Source of the DNA: an uncultured Bacteroidales bacterium
GTDB taxonomy: Bacteria > Bacteroidota > Bacteroidia > Bacteroidales > Paludibacteraceae
DNA: 62,191 bases
Direction: 5' to 3'
Assembly: GCA_900317745.1 (NCBI GenBank)
Contig: ONHW01000014.1
Coordinates: forward strand, 1-62,191
The notes under the pieces were generated by a model, which saw only the letters and a program-made list of their open reading frames with translations, searched no databases and was not told where the DNA came from. Made by a program: the position numbers and the translations under genes. Positions 53,001 through 60,821 of the stretch are shown piece after piece (positions within the stretch are counted from its first letter, which is position 1; each line of letters opens with the position of its first letter).

Positions 53001-53086
53001 ATCAGCCAAACTTGGCTGATACATACACCAACAGCAGCCTATTGGCAGAATACACCAACAGCAGCCTTTCGGGGCTGCTGTTGGTG
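53001..53086 (+). terminator. Two hairpins after ettA
   Basis: ATCAGCCAA/TTGGCTGAT (53001-53020) and a 14-base stem CACCAACAGCAGCC/GGCTGCTGTTGGTG (53053-53086). The left arm of the second is also present upstream as a direct copy (from 53025). There is no T run. Confidence 0.55.
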
Positions 53087-53108
53087 GTAAGCGGTTAATC
53101 CGTCGTGG

Positions 53109-54476
53109 TTAGTTGATCGCAGTGAGAATAATATACTGCCACGGTGCGAGTGTGCACTCGTACTTCTCGTCCAGCAAGACAGGGTTACCACTCATGTCAA
53201 TGTATTCACCTATATAGTCGCCGACATTGACAATAACGTCCTGATGATCATCGCTCATGTTGATGAGTGATATAACCTTGTTGGTCTTCTTCTGTTTCGG
53301 CACGGCTGCCTCACGCACGCAAGCAAACACCTTGTCGTTGTCGCACTCCAGGCGAACCATCGGTGCACCGAGCTCGGGCGAGTAGAGTGCGGGGTTACTC
53401 TGGCGGATGTCGTTGAGCGCCGTGTACAGCGGACGCATACGGCAGTTGTCGTCGCGGTCTATGCAATCTTTCTCAAAGAACTCCAGACGGTGGTGGTTGC
53501 CGTACTCTTGACCGGTATAGATCAGCGGCATACCCGGGATAATATACGTGAAAGCGGTCATTGCTTCAACGGCTGCATTGCTCTTCAGGCGCTCGTACTC
53601 GTCACCCGACCAGGAGTTCTCGTCGTGGTTCGATATGAAGTTCATGCGGATAGCATAATCCTCAACCGTCGTGTCTGCCTTGGCGAAATAGTCCCACAAG
53701 TCCTGCACGCTGTTCGTGCCTTGTGCCACGCCGTTGATCAGGTGGTGAAGCGTCCAGCCGTAGTACATGTCGAACGCCGATTCGCAAAGCTCCATAGCCT
53801 TGTCTTCATCCTCAGCCAGGGTGAACATGTCGGGGTGCGTCTGGCGCAGTTCGCTCATCGCATCGTTCCAGAAGTCGGTTGGCACCTCGCCTGCTACGTC
53901 GCAACGGAAACCGTCGATACCGATCTCGTCCATCCAGAAGTGCATGGCTTCCTTCATGGCAGCACGCATGTCTTCGTTCTCGTAGTTGAGCTTGCTGATG
54001 TCCGTCCAATCATACTGAACCATCAGCTTGCCGTTCTCGTCGCGGTAGTGCCAGCCTTCGTTCTGCGTCCATTCGCTGTCAGGAGCGGTGTGGTTGGCCA
54101 CCCAATCAAGGATAACCTTCATGCCTAACTCGTGCGCCTTGGCAAGAAAATGCTCAAAATCCTCGCGCGTACCGAACTCGGGGTTGAACTCGCAGTAGTC
54201 AACAATGCTGTAGTAACTGCCCAGCGTGCCTTTTCTGGTCAGCTTGCCAATGGGCTGCAACGGCATTATCCAGATGATATCCACACCCATCTCTTTCAGC
54301 TTCGGCAGCTCGGCTTCCGCGGCGCGGAACGTGCCTTCTGGGGTCAACTGACGTGTGTTCAGTTCGTAGATCGTTGCGTCATAAGCAAACTTCGGATGTT
54401 TGGTCTGCTGTGCTTCTTGCTTGGCGCACGACATGATCGTCAGTGCCGCCAACAGGAGGGTACATAGTTTTTTCAT
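53109..54476 (-). CDS. GH13 alpha-amylase-family lipoprotein
   Basis: 455 residues. Lipobox at LTIMSC. GH13 barrel motifs: VILDWVANHT (region I), GIDGFRCDVAGEVP with the nucleophile Asp (II), FTLAEDED as the acid Glu region (III) and FISNHDENSW (IV). It hydrolyses alpha-1,4-glucans at the cell surface or in the periplasm. It lies downstream of another GH13 lipoprotein, forming a two-gene starch unit without SusC/SusD genes in view. Confidence 0.92.
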   Translation of the reverse strand: MKKLCTLLLAALTIMSCAKQEAQQTKHPKFAYDATIYELNTRQLTPEGTFRAAEAELPKLKEMGVDIIWIMPLQPIGKLTRKGTLGSYYSIVDYCEFNPEFGTREDFEHFLAKAHELGMKVILDWVANHTAPDSEWTQNEGWHYRDENGKLMVQYDWTDISKLNYENEDMRAAMKEAMHFWMDEIGIDGFRCDVAGEVPTDFWNDAMSELRQTHPDMFTLAEDEDKAMELCESAFDMYYGWTLHHLINGVAQGTNSVQDLWDYFAKADTTVEDYAIRMNFISNHDENSWSGDEYERLKSNAAVEAMTAFTYIIPGMPLIYTGQEYGNHHRLEFFEKDCIDRDDNCRMRPLYTALNDIRQSNPALYSPELGAPMVRLECDNDKVFACVREAAVPKQKKTNKVISLINMSDDHQDVIVNVGDYIGEYIDMSGNPVLLDEKYECTLAPWQYIILTAIN

Positions 54477-54493
54477 GGCGTATTATATTTTAA

Positions 54494-54521
54494 GGTTAAA
54501 CAATTTTCAATTTTCAATTGT
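54494..54521. repeat. ATTTTCA heptamers between the two amylase genes
   Basis: Two to three units just before the end of the upstream gene. Confidence 0.65.
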
Positions 54522-56510
54522 ATATGTCAGATCCTTGCGGTTGATCGTTACGCGTACTTTCTTACCCATGTACGTGCGCGTGTATGTCCACTCGTCTTCC
54601 GTCAGGTTCTCGGTCTGCATATCGCCGTACAGCAGGGGCATTGATGTGCGGCGCAGGCGGATCAGTTTCTGTACCTCGCTGCGCATCTGCTGCTCTTGCT
54701 CGTTCAGTCTGTCAAAACGCATCATAAGACGGTTGTCGGGATCGTTGGCACCCACCTCGCCGTACTCGTCGCCCTGGTAGATACACGGCACACCCGGTAT
54801 AGTGAAGTTGATCACCTCCTGCAGCATAGCCTTGCGGTACGCCACATTGGCGTCGCCTATGCCTACCGTGCGTGTCCAGCCTGCCTCCTTGCCATCCTCA
54901 TCGGCACGGATAGCGCCGCCGGCAAGAGAGGCTATACGTACCTGGTCATGATTGCCGGAAATATTTCCCATCGTGTGGTGCGCACCGTAGGCAGCCATCG
55001 ACTCCTTGACTATCCCTTCCAACTCGCTCATCGGGAACTTGTTGTCAATCACCGACTCGCGTATGCCGTAATACTCGTTGAAGTCAAATTGTGCGTTGAG
55101 CATACCTGTCTTCACGTACATGCCAATCAAGTCGGGCGAACCGTACGTCTCGCCAATCATCCATATATGCCGTTCGGGGAAACGTGTGGCGATCTTGTGG
55201 CCTAACATACGCCAGTAGCCTTCGGGTATATGCTTGCACGCGTCGTGGCGGAAACCGTCGAACGGGTAGTTCTCCAGCCAGAACAGTGCCGTGTCGGTCA
55301 TTGCCTCACACACCTCGGGAATCTCCAGGTTGAGCGAGGGGATATGTACATCAAACCAGGTTGTCAGGCGCGCCTCGTCCCACAACTCAAAGTTCCTGCG
55401 ACCGTCAGGCAATATGCTGTCGGTTATCCACTCGGGGTGCTGTTGTATCACGGGCGAGTTGATATGCAGGTGGTTGGCTACATAATCCAGCACGACATGC
55501 AAACCGTGAGCATGGGCTGCGTCCAGCATGGCGCGCAGTTCGTCGCTCGTGCCGAAGCGGTGATCGACCTTGTTGTTGTATATCGGCCAGTAGCCGTGGT
55601 AGCCCGAGAACTTCGTGTACGTCTTGCTCGGGTCGTACTTGTTGCCGTTCTTGAACGGATAACGTCCCCATGCATCGGTCGGGTTCTGTGTGATAGGCGA
55701 TACCCAGATAGTGGTTATACCCAGGTCTTCAAAAAATCCGCTGTTGATCTTCTCCGTTATACCCGCCAGATCACCGCCCTGATAATCGACTATCGGCAGT
55801 ACCTCCGGATCGTTCAGCGGCTCGTCGTTAGCCGTGTTGCCGTTGTAGAAACGGTCAATCATCAGCGAGTAAAGCACCTGCGTCTGGTCGTCATTAATCG
55901 TCAGTTGGTCTGCATCGGTCACCACCTTGCCGTCCTGCATCGGGATAAGCACGTCGTTCAGGCGGCTCTGGGCGTTGGCGGCATAGAGGCGGATGAACGA
56001 ACGTCCTGACGGACAGTCGGGTATATGCAGCGTGCCTGTTGTACCCTCTATCTCCAGCATGTCGGGTCCGAGCAACTGGTTGTCGAGATATGCCTGTACA
56101 TCGTAGCCCTCAGCCGGCAGACTGAACGTGATCGTGCGCTCGGTGCAACCGGTGGTCAACAAGCCTGTCTTGAACGGCAGATCGGGTAGGATGGCTATGT
56201 CGTAGCGAGTATGATCGGCTGTCTCGACCGACAGGGTGGACAGTGTGTTGTTGCCCTGCAAATCAAACTCCAAACGGGCAAAGTTGCTGACTTTGTACCC
56301 GGGCATAGCCTCGATAACAGGCGTTGCATCCGTACTGAGCGCCGGCAGATAATCCGTCAGCCATACATGCTGCACACCGCCTGTGTAATAAACGGGCATA
56401 ATAGGATTGACAACAGGCTCGTTGCTGTTGGCGCAGGCACGTTTGCTGCCACAGGCACTCAGCGTGAGCGATACTACGAAACAGATGAGGATAAGTGTGG
56501 TCTTTTTCAT
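54507..56510 (-). CDS. GH13 neopullulanase/cyclomaltodextrinase-like lipoprotein
   Basis: 667 residues. Lipobox (LTLSAC), an N-terminal beta-sandwich domain (about 30-190), then the barrel with VVLDYVANHLH (I), GFRHDACKHIP (II), IWMIGETYGSPD (III) and NISGNHDQVRI (IV), and a C-terminal beta domain. The layout resembles SusA-type neopullulanases. It carries its own promoter and leads the amylase pair. Confidence 0.92.
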   Translation of the reverse strand: MKKTTLILICFVVSLTLSACGSKRACANSNEPVVNPIMPVYYTGGVQHVWLTDYLPALSTDATPVIEAMPGYKVSNFARLEFDLQGNNTLSTLSVETADHTRYDIAILPDLPFKTGLLTTGCTERTITFSLPAEGYDVQAYLDNQLLGPDMLEIEGTTGTLHIPDCPSGRSFIRLYAANAQSRLNDVLIPMQDGKVVTDADQLTINDDQTQVLYSLMIDRFYNGNTANDEPLNDPEVLPIVDYQGGDLAGITEKINSGFFEDLGITTIWVSPITQNPTDAWGRYPFKNGNKYDPSKTYTKFSGYHGYWPIYNNKVDHRFGTSDELRAMLDAAHAHGLHVVLDYVANHLHINSPVIQQHPEWITDSILPDGRRNFELWDEARLTTWFDVHIPSLNLEIPEVCEAMTDTALFWLENYPFDGFRHDACKHIPEGYWRMLGHKIATRFPERHIWMIGETYGSPDLIGMYVKTGMLNAQFDFNEYYGIRESVIDNKFPMSELEGIVKESMAAYGAHHTMGNISGNHDQVRIASLAGGAIRADEDGKEAGWTRTVGIGDANVAYRKAMLQEVINFTIPGVPCIYQGDEYGEVGANDPDNRLMMRFDRLNEQEQQMRSEVQKLIRLRRTSMPLLYGDMQTENLTEDEWTYTRTYMGKKVRVTINRKDLTYTIEN

Positions 56511-56575
56511 ATATCAGAGTGTGTTTGTCGTGTTTAAGATTGTCTTTCATGGTTCGGGCGAACCCTTTCGCACTA

Positions 56576-56606
56576 CAAAGATACAAAAAATAATTCATTT
56601 ATGCAA
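56576..56606 (-). promoter_or_regulatory. Promoter of the GH13 pair
   Basis: Minus strand TTG, 20 bases, TATCTTTG. Confidence 0.8.
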
Positions 56607-56677
56607 GAGCAATATAGCAAAAAGTGATTTTTTTTTGTTATTTTGTTGCATTTTGTGCCTAAAGGGTGTGTAGAGGT

Positions 56678-56708
56678 TTGTTTTTTTGGCAAAAATTGTG
56701 TACTTTTG
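56678..56708 (+). promoter_or_regulatory. Promoter of fabD
   Basis: TTG 56678-56680, 20 bases, TACTTTTG 56701-56708. Confidence 0.8.
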
Positions 56709-56710
56709 TA

Positions 56711-56750
56711 CATGTTTAACGGCTTAATAGTTTAACAACTTAACAAAATC
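56711..56750. repeat. TTTAACG/TTTAACAAC repeats before fabD
   Basis: Irregular units like those between gcvT and pepT; they form the fabD leader. Confidence 0.5.
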
Positions 56751-56754
56751 AATC

Positions 56755-57627
56755 ATGTCTAAATCTTTCGTTTTCCCCGGTCAGGGCAGTCAGCATACAA
56801 GTATGGGCAAGGACCTGTACGACAACCACGCCGTAGTTCGTGAACTCTTTGAGCGCGCCAACGAACTGCTGGGTTTCCGTATAACGGACGTTATGTTCAG
56901 CGGCACCGATGAGGATCTGCGTGCCACGCGTGTCACACAACCTGCCGTGTTCCTGCACTCCGTGGCGGCGTTCATGGTCAACACGATCGAGCAACCGCAG
57001 ATGGTTGCCGGTCACAGCCTGGGCGAGTTCTCCGCGCTGGTGGCGTGCGGTGCGTTGGCGTTTGAAGATGCGCTGCTGCTCGTGAGTGCACGTGCTGAAG
57101 CCATGCAGAAGGCGTGCGAACTCCAACCCGGCACAATGGCTGCCGTACTCGCTCTGCCCGATGAGAAAGTTGAGGAGATATGCAACAGCATAACCGACGA
57201 TATAGTAGTGGCTGCCAACTTCAACTGCAACGGACAGATTGTTATTTCCGGCACGGTGAGCGGTATCGACAAGGCTATCCCGCTGATGAAAGAGGCGGGT
57301 GCCAAACGTGCTATCAAACTGCCTGTGGGCGGTGCGTTCCACTCGCCGCTGATGCAACCGGCGGCAGAGGCGCTCGGCAAGGCTATCGAGCAGACCACGT
57401 TCCGCCAACCGATCTGTCCGATCTACCAGAATGTATGTGCCACGCCGCAGACAGATCCTGAACGTATCCGCCGCAACCTGCTCGAGCAGCTCACCTCGCC
57501 CGTGCGCTGGACGCAAACTGTCAATCAGATGATTGCCGACGGAGCAAACGAGTTCTATGAGTTCGGACCCGGCGACGTGCTCAAGAATCTGATACGCAAG
57601 ATCAATCCCGACGTAACTGTCGGATAA
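56755..57627 (+). CDS. fabD: Malonyl CoA-acyl carrier protein transacylase
   Basis: 290 residues. FVFPGQGSQHTSMGKDLY at the start, the catalytic GHSLGE (near residue 84), and AFHSPLMQPA with the catalytic His near 200. It loads malonyl groups onto acyl carrier protein for fatty-acid synthesis. It is first in an operon with a MATE transporter and a DUF6359-type protein; no other fab genes are close. Confidence 0.96.
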   Translation: MSKSFVFPGQGSQHTSMGKDLYDNHAVVRELFERANELLGFRITDVMFSGTDEDLRATRVTQPAVFLHSVAAFMVNTIEQPQMVAGHSLGEFSALVACGALAFEDALLLVSARAEAMQKACELQPGTMAAVLALPDEKVEEICNSITDDIVVAANFNCNGQIVISGTVSGIDKAIPLMKEAGAKRAIKLPVGGAFHSPLMQPAAEALGKAIEQTTFRQPICPIYQNVCATPQTDPERIRRNLLEQLTSPVRWTQTVNQMIADGANEFYEFGPGDVLKNLIRKINPDVTVG

Positions 57628-57635
57628 TCCGTCTA

Positions 57636-59117
57636 TTGTCTTTCGACTTTCGACTATTGACTTTCGACTCTCATCTACATAAATCCATCCTCCGGATTGC
57701 TGTCCCCTCGATCCTGGCTAACATCACTATCCCGCTGGTCGGGTTGGTGGATATGGTTATTGCCGGACATATCAGTTCGGCGTGGGCGATAGGCGGCATA
57801 GCGGTCGGTACAATGTTGTTTGACATGTTGTACGGCTGTTTCGGCTTCCTGCGTGTGAGCACGGCAGGTCTGACCGCTCAGGCGTACGGCGCCGGGCAGC
57901 GGATAGAGTGCGGCAATCTGCTGCTGCGCTCGTCGGGTATAGCGGTAGCAGGTGCATTGCTCATCTGGCTGCTGCAATCCGTCTATCTGCAGGCGGTGCT
58001 CTATGTTATGCCCTGCTCGCCCGAGGTCGCGGAGTTTGCGCGTGCATACTTCAACATTCGCGTCTGGGCTGCACCCGCTACGCTGATGATCATGACTTGC
58101 AAAGGCTGGTTCATTGGGATGCAGGACGGCACGCGCGCTATGGTCACCGATCTGGTGGTCAATGGCGTGAATATGCTCGCCTCGTACCTGTTGGCTGTCC
58201 ACACACCTTTAGGTGCTGTTGGCGTGGCGTGGGGAACGCTCATCGCCCAGTGGACAGGTCTGATCGTCGCCCTTGCAATGATCGCCACGCGCTACGCCGA
58301 CCACTTTCGACTCTCGACTTTCGACTTTCGACTCTCGACTTTCGACTCTTCCCGCTTCTTCCGCCTCAACTACGACCTGTTCATCCGTTCGTTGTGTTTC
58401 ATTGTAGTGTATGTCGGCTGGACGGCTATCAGCAGTGCCTACGGCGACGTGGAACTCGCTGCCTCTGCGCTTATGATGAAATTGTTCATGCTCTTCTCGT
58501 TCTTTATCGACGGTTTTGCTTATGCCGGCGAGGCTCTTGTCGGCAAAACCATCGGCGAGCAGCAATCAGCAATCAGCAGTCAGCAGTCAGCAGTCAGTTC
58601 TCAACCCACTCCCCTCCCGGGGTCCCCGCGACCGGCGGAAGTGGGGTGGTTTTGTGAGGGGAGCCGGAGGGGTGTCTTAGTTAGGACTCTCTTCGCCTGG
58701 GGCACAGGTGTCGGCTTGTTCTTCAGCCTGCTGTACGCCCTTTTCCCCGACGCGTTGTTTGCTGCACTCACTTCTGATCAGCAGGTTATCACTACCATGC
58801 ACAAGTATATAGGCTGGCTGATTGCTATGCCGATTGTCAGTATGCTGGCGTTCATGTGGGACGGTATTTTTGCCGGTGCTACGCGCGGTAAGGATATCCG
58901 CAACGCCATGCTCTGGGCTGCGGCCGCCTTCGCCGTTTCCTACTTTCTGCTCTCAACACTCAACACTCAACACTCAACTCTCCCCTCCTTTCAGGGAGGG
59001 GCAGGGGGTAGGCTTTCCATGCACTCCCTCTACATCGCCTACTTCGCCCACTTGGCGGCAAGGGTCATTTACCTCACTGCCAAATATTTCAGACAACCAA
59101 TACTTTATTTATCATGA
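57636..59117 (+). CDS. MATE-family efflux transporter with repeat-derived start and insertions
   Basis: 493 residues if started at TTG 57636. The first 12 or so residues (MSFDFRLLTFDSHLH) are encoded by CTTTCGA heptamers and no ATG exists where family members usually begin, just before KSILRIAVPSILANI; the next Met is well inside TM1. Twelve membrane helices in two halves. Extra repeat-encoded segments lie in loops: about 222-238 between the halves, 308-347, and 438-460. It exports cations or drugs by ion antiport. The stop overlaps the next ATG by four bases. Confidence 0.85.
   Translation: MSFDFRLLTFDSHLHKSILRIAVPSILANITIPLVGLVDMVIAGHISSAWAIGGIAVGTMLFDMLYGCFGFLRVSTAGLTAQAYGAGQRIECGNLLLRSSGIAVAGALLIWLLQSVYLQAVLYVMPCSPEVAEFARAYFNIRVWAAPATLMIMTCKGWFIGMQDGTRAMVTDLVVNGVNMLASYLLAVHTPLGAVGVAWGTLIAQWTGLIVALAMIATRYADHFRLSTFDFRLSTFDSSRFFRLNYDLFIRSLCFIVVYVGWTAISSAYGDVELAASALMMKLFMLFSFFIDGFAYAGEALVGKTIGEQQSAISSQQSAVSSQPTPLPGSPRPAEVGWFCEGSRRGVLVRTLFAWGTGVGLFFSLLYALFPDALFAALTSDQQVITTMHKYIGWLIAMPIVSMLAFMWDGIFAGATRGKDIRNAMLWAAAAFAVSYFLLSTLNTQHSTLPSFQGGAGGRLSMHSLYIAYFAHLAARVIYLTAKYFRQPILYLS
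57637..57672. repeat. CTTTCGA array forming the MATE start
   Basis: Five units running into the first conserved codons. Confidence 0.85.
58303..58349. repeat. CTTTCGA/CTCTCGA array in the MATE central loop
   Basis: Six to seven uninterrupted units, translated as STFDFRLSTFDS. Confidence 0.9.
58561..58678. repeat. AGCAATC array plus palindromic element in the MATE gene
   Basis: Five AGCAATC/AGCAGTC heptamers followed by CCCGGGGTCCCCGCGACC and AAGTGGGGTGGTTTT, with a GAGGGGAGCCGGAGGGG tail as in HU-LysM. Confidence 0.9.
58950..59017. repeat. CTCAACA array plus CCCCTCC/GGAGGGG element in the MATE gene
   Basis: Four heptamers followed by the inverted element also seen in rimO. Confidence 0.85.
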
Positions 59118-60592
59118 AACGATTCATAGTTATATTCGCGTGGCTATGTGTAGCCGCAACGCTGATGGCTGATATGCAGCCGATCTTTATGGAAACGTTC
59201 GATCGTTGTATCGACGCTGAGGATGAGAACTACGGTTACACCGGCGGCAACGACGAGCAGTGGGGTGGTGATATCGCCAAGGCGGTGGCTATCTACTCCG
59301 ACAACGCCGATTGGAGTTTCACCTACTGCAACGGTGCCTACCAGTGTATGAAGGTCGGTACGAGCACCAGGCAGGGCTCTGCCACCACGCCTGTTATCGC
59401 CTGTCAGGGCGAGGCAGTACTCACCTGCCGCGTGGCACCCTGGGAGGGCGACTCGATCTTTATAGTCTCACTCATCGGAGGCACAACAACGGATCCCACT
59501 TCGTTCAACCTCAAGAAGCACACCTGGACAGTTGTCACTATTCGTATATCCGATATACAGGGCAGCCTGCAGGTTAAGTTCAGCTCGCTCTACAAGCACC
59601 GCTTCTTCCTGGACGATATATGCGTCACCCCCGCGGACCCCGATGCAGGCGCCATACGCACCGCCGAAGGCTCAACCGTCGATTGGGGACTGATGGGCAG
59701 AAACTATTCTGTCTCCAAACGCGTACTGCATATCCATGGTGCCAACCTCACCAACGACGGCATATCCGTCAGCCTGAAAGATGGCGAACCCGGACTGTTC
59801 AGCCTCGCTGCCGACCGGCTGCCTGCCGACGGAGGCGAACTGGCTGTCACCTGCCGCCAAGGTGCTGCCGAGGGACAGCATGGCACCTACCTCTATCTCC
59901 GTGGCAAGGACAAAAAGAGCGGTCAGACAATCGAGAAACGTGTCACCTTGATCATGGAGGTCGCTGCTATCAACCTCCAGGGCGCCGGCACGCGGCCTAA
60001 CCCTTACACCTGCGCCGACGTGATCACACTCGCTGCCAACGAAGGGACAGTATGGACCGGCACCTATTATTGGGTCACCGGATATGTGCTCGGAGGTGTC
60101 AAACGCTACAACAACCTCTACGACGGCATAAGCATGACAGACGACCTGTCGCTTGTGCTTGCCGACAATCCTGACGAGATGAACGACGACCGTTACGTGC
60201 TCGTACAGATCAGCCACGACGCACGCGCTGCACTCAACGTGGTGGATAACCCCGAACTGATCGGTAAACCTGTCAAGGTGCAGGGGTTGCTGCTCAACGA
60301 CAAGGCTAACCCGCTCTATCTCGGTAAACCCGGCGTGCGCAACGTGAGCACCGATGACCAGTATTTCCGTCCGCTCAAGGACGGCACTGTGGTCGATGAT
60401 CCGTTGGACGGCATTCACGACCCCGACGAACCCATCGACCCGTATGACCCCGATCAGACTGCTGTTGACCGGACTGCTGACGAACTGCCGGCGTTCGACC
60501 CCTCGCAACCGTTCTACACCTTGTTCGGAGTCCGCGTCGAGGGCTCCTACCACGGCATTGTTATCCAGAACGGCCGCACTTACCTGCGATAA
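59114..60592 (+). CDS. Secreted protein with DUF6359-like domain and C-terminal sorting-like motif
   Basis: 492 residues. Signal peptide (FIVIFAWLCVAATLMA). Residues about 25-175 look like a jelly-roll domain ending in FFLDDICVTP; about 300-430 match a DUF6359-like OB-type domain (GTRPNPYTCADVITLAANEG, TYYWVTGYVLGG). The end (YTLFGVRVEGSYHGIVIQNG) follows the pattern YxLxGxRV..GIVIxNG seen at the C-termini of many secreted Bacteroidota proteins. Function unknown; likely surface or periplasmic. It shares the fabD operon. Confidence 0.8.
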   Translation: MKRFIVIFAWLCVAATLMADMQPIFMETFDRCIDAEDENYGYTGGNDEQWGGDIAKAVAIYSDNADWSFTYCNGAYQCMKVGTSTRQGSATTPVIACQGEAVLTCRVAPWEGDSIFIVSLIGGTTTDPTSFNLKKHTWTVVTIRISDIQGSLQVKFSSLYKHRFFLDDICVTPADPDAGAIRTAEGSTVDWGLMGRNYSVSKRVLHIHGANLTNDGISVSLKDGEPGLFSLAADRLPADGGELAVTCRQGAAEGQHGTYLYLRGKDKKSGQTIEKRVTLIMEVAAINLQGAGTRPNPYTCADVITLAANEGTVWTGTYYWVTGYVLGGVKRYNNLYDGISMTDDLSLVLADNPDEMNDDRYVLVQISHDARAALNVVDNPELIGKPVKVQGLLLNDKANPLYLGKPGVRNVSTDDQYFRPLKDGTVVDDPLDGIHDPDEPIDPYDPDQTAVDRTADELPAFDPSQPFYTLFGVRVEGSYHGIVIQNGRTYLR

Positions 60593-60727
60593 ATTTTACC
60601 AAAAAACGTTCCGTTCGATCGGGGGTTTATCGAGGGAATATCGATATTTCATCGTGGTTATGTCTTCGTTTCGGTATCTCTGTTTTTTTCTTTTTTGCAC
60701 TGTGCTTGAAAAAACTTTCCGAAAAAT

Positions 60728-60758
60728 TTGCAAATGTGCAATTTTTTTACTACCTTTG
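60728..60758 (+). promoter_or_regulatory. Promoter of dnaE
   Basis: TTG 60728-60730, 20 bases, TACCTTTG 60751-60758. Confidence 0.8.
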
Positions 60759-60765
60759 TAGTGCC

Positions 60766-60820
60766 AATCGTAAATGGTAAATGGTAAATGGTAAATCGTA
60801 AATGGTAAATCGTAAATCGT
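60766..60820. repeat. AAATGGT/AAATCGT array in the dnaE leader
   Basis: Seven uninterrupted 7-base units ending just before the ATG at 60822; the transcript leader consists almost entirely of this array. Confidence 0.9.
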
Positions 60821-60821
60821 T

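Larger units (their letters stand above)
60593..60821. other. dnaE upstream region
   Basis: No gene seen. It holds the dnaE promoter and an AAATGGT array. No clear terminator for the upstream operon was found. Confidence 0.6.
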
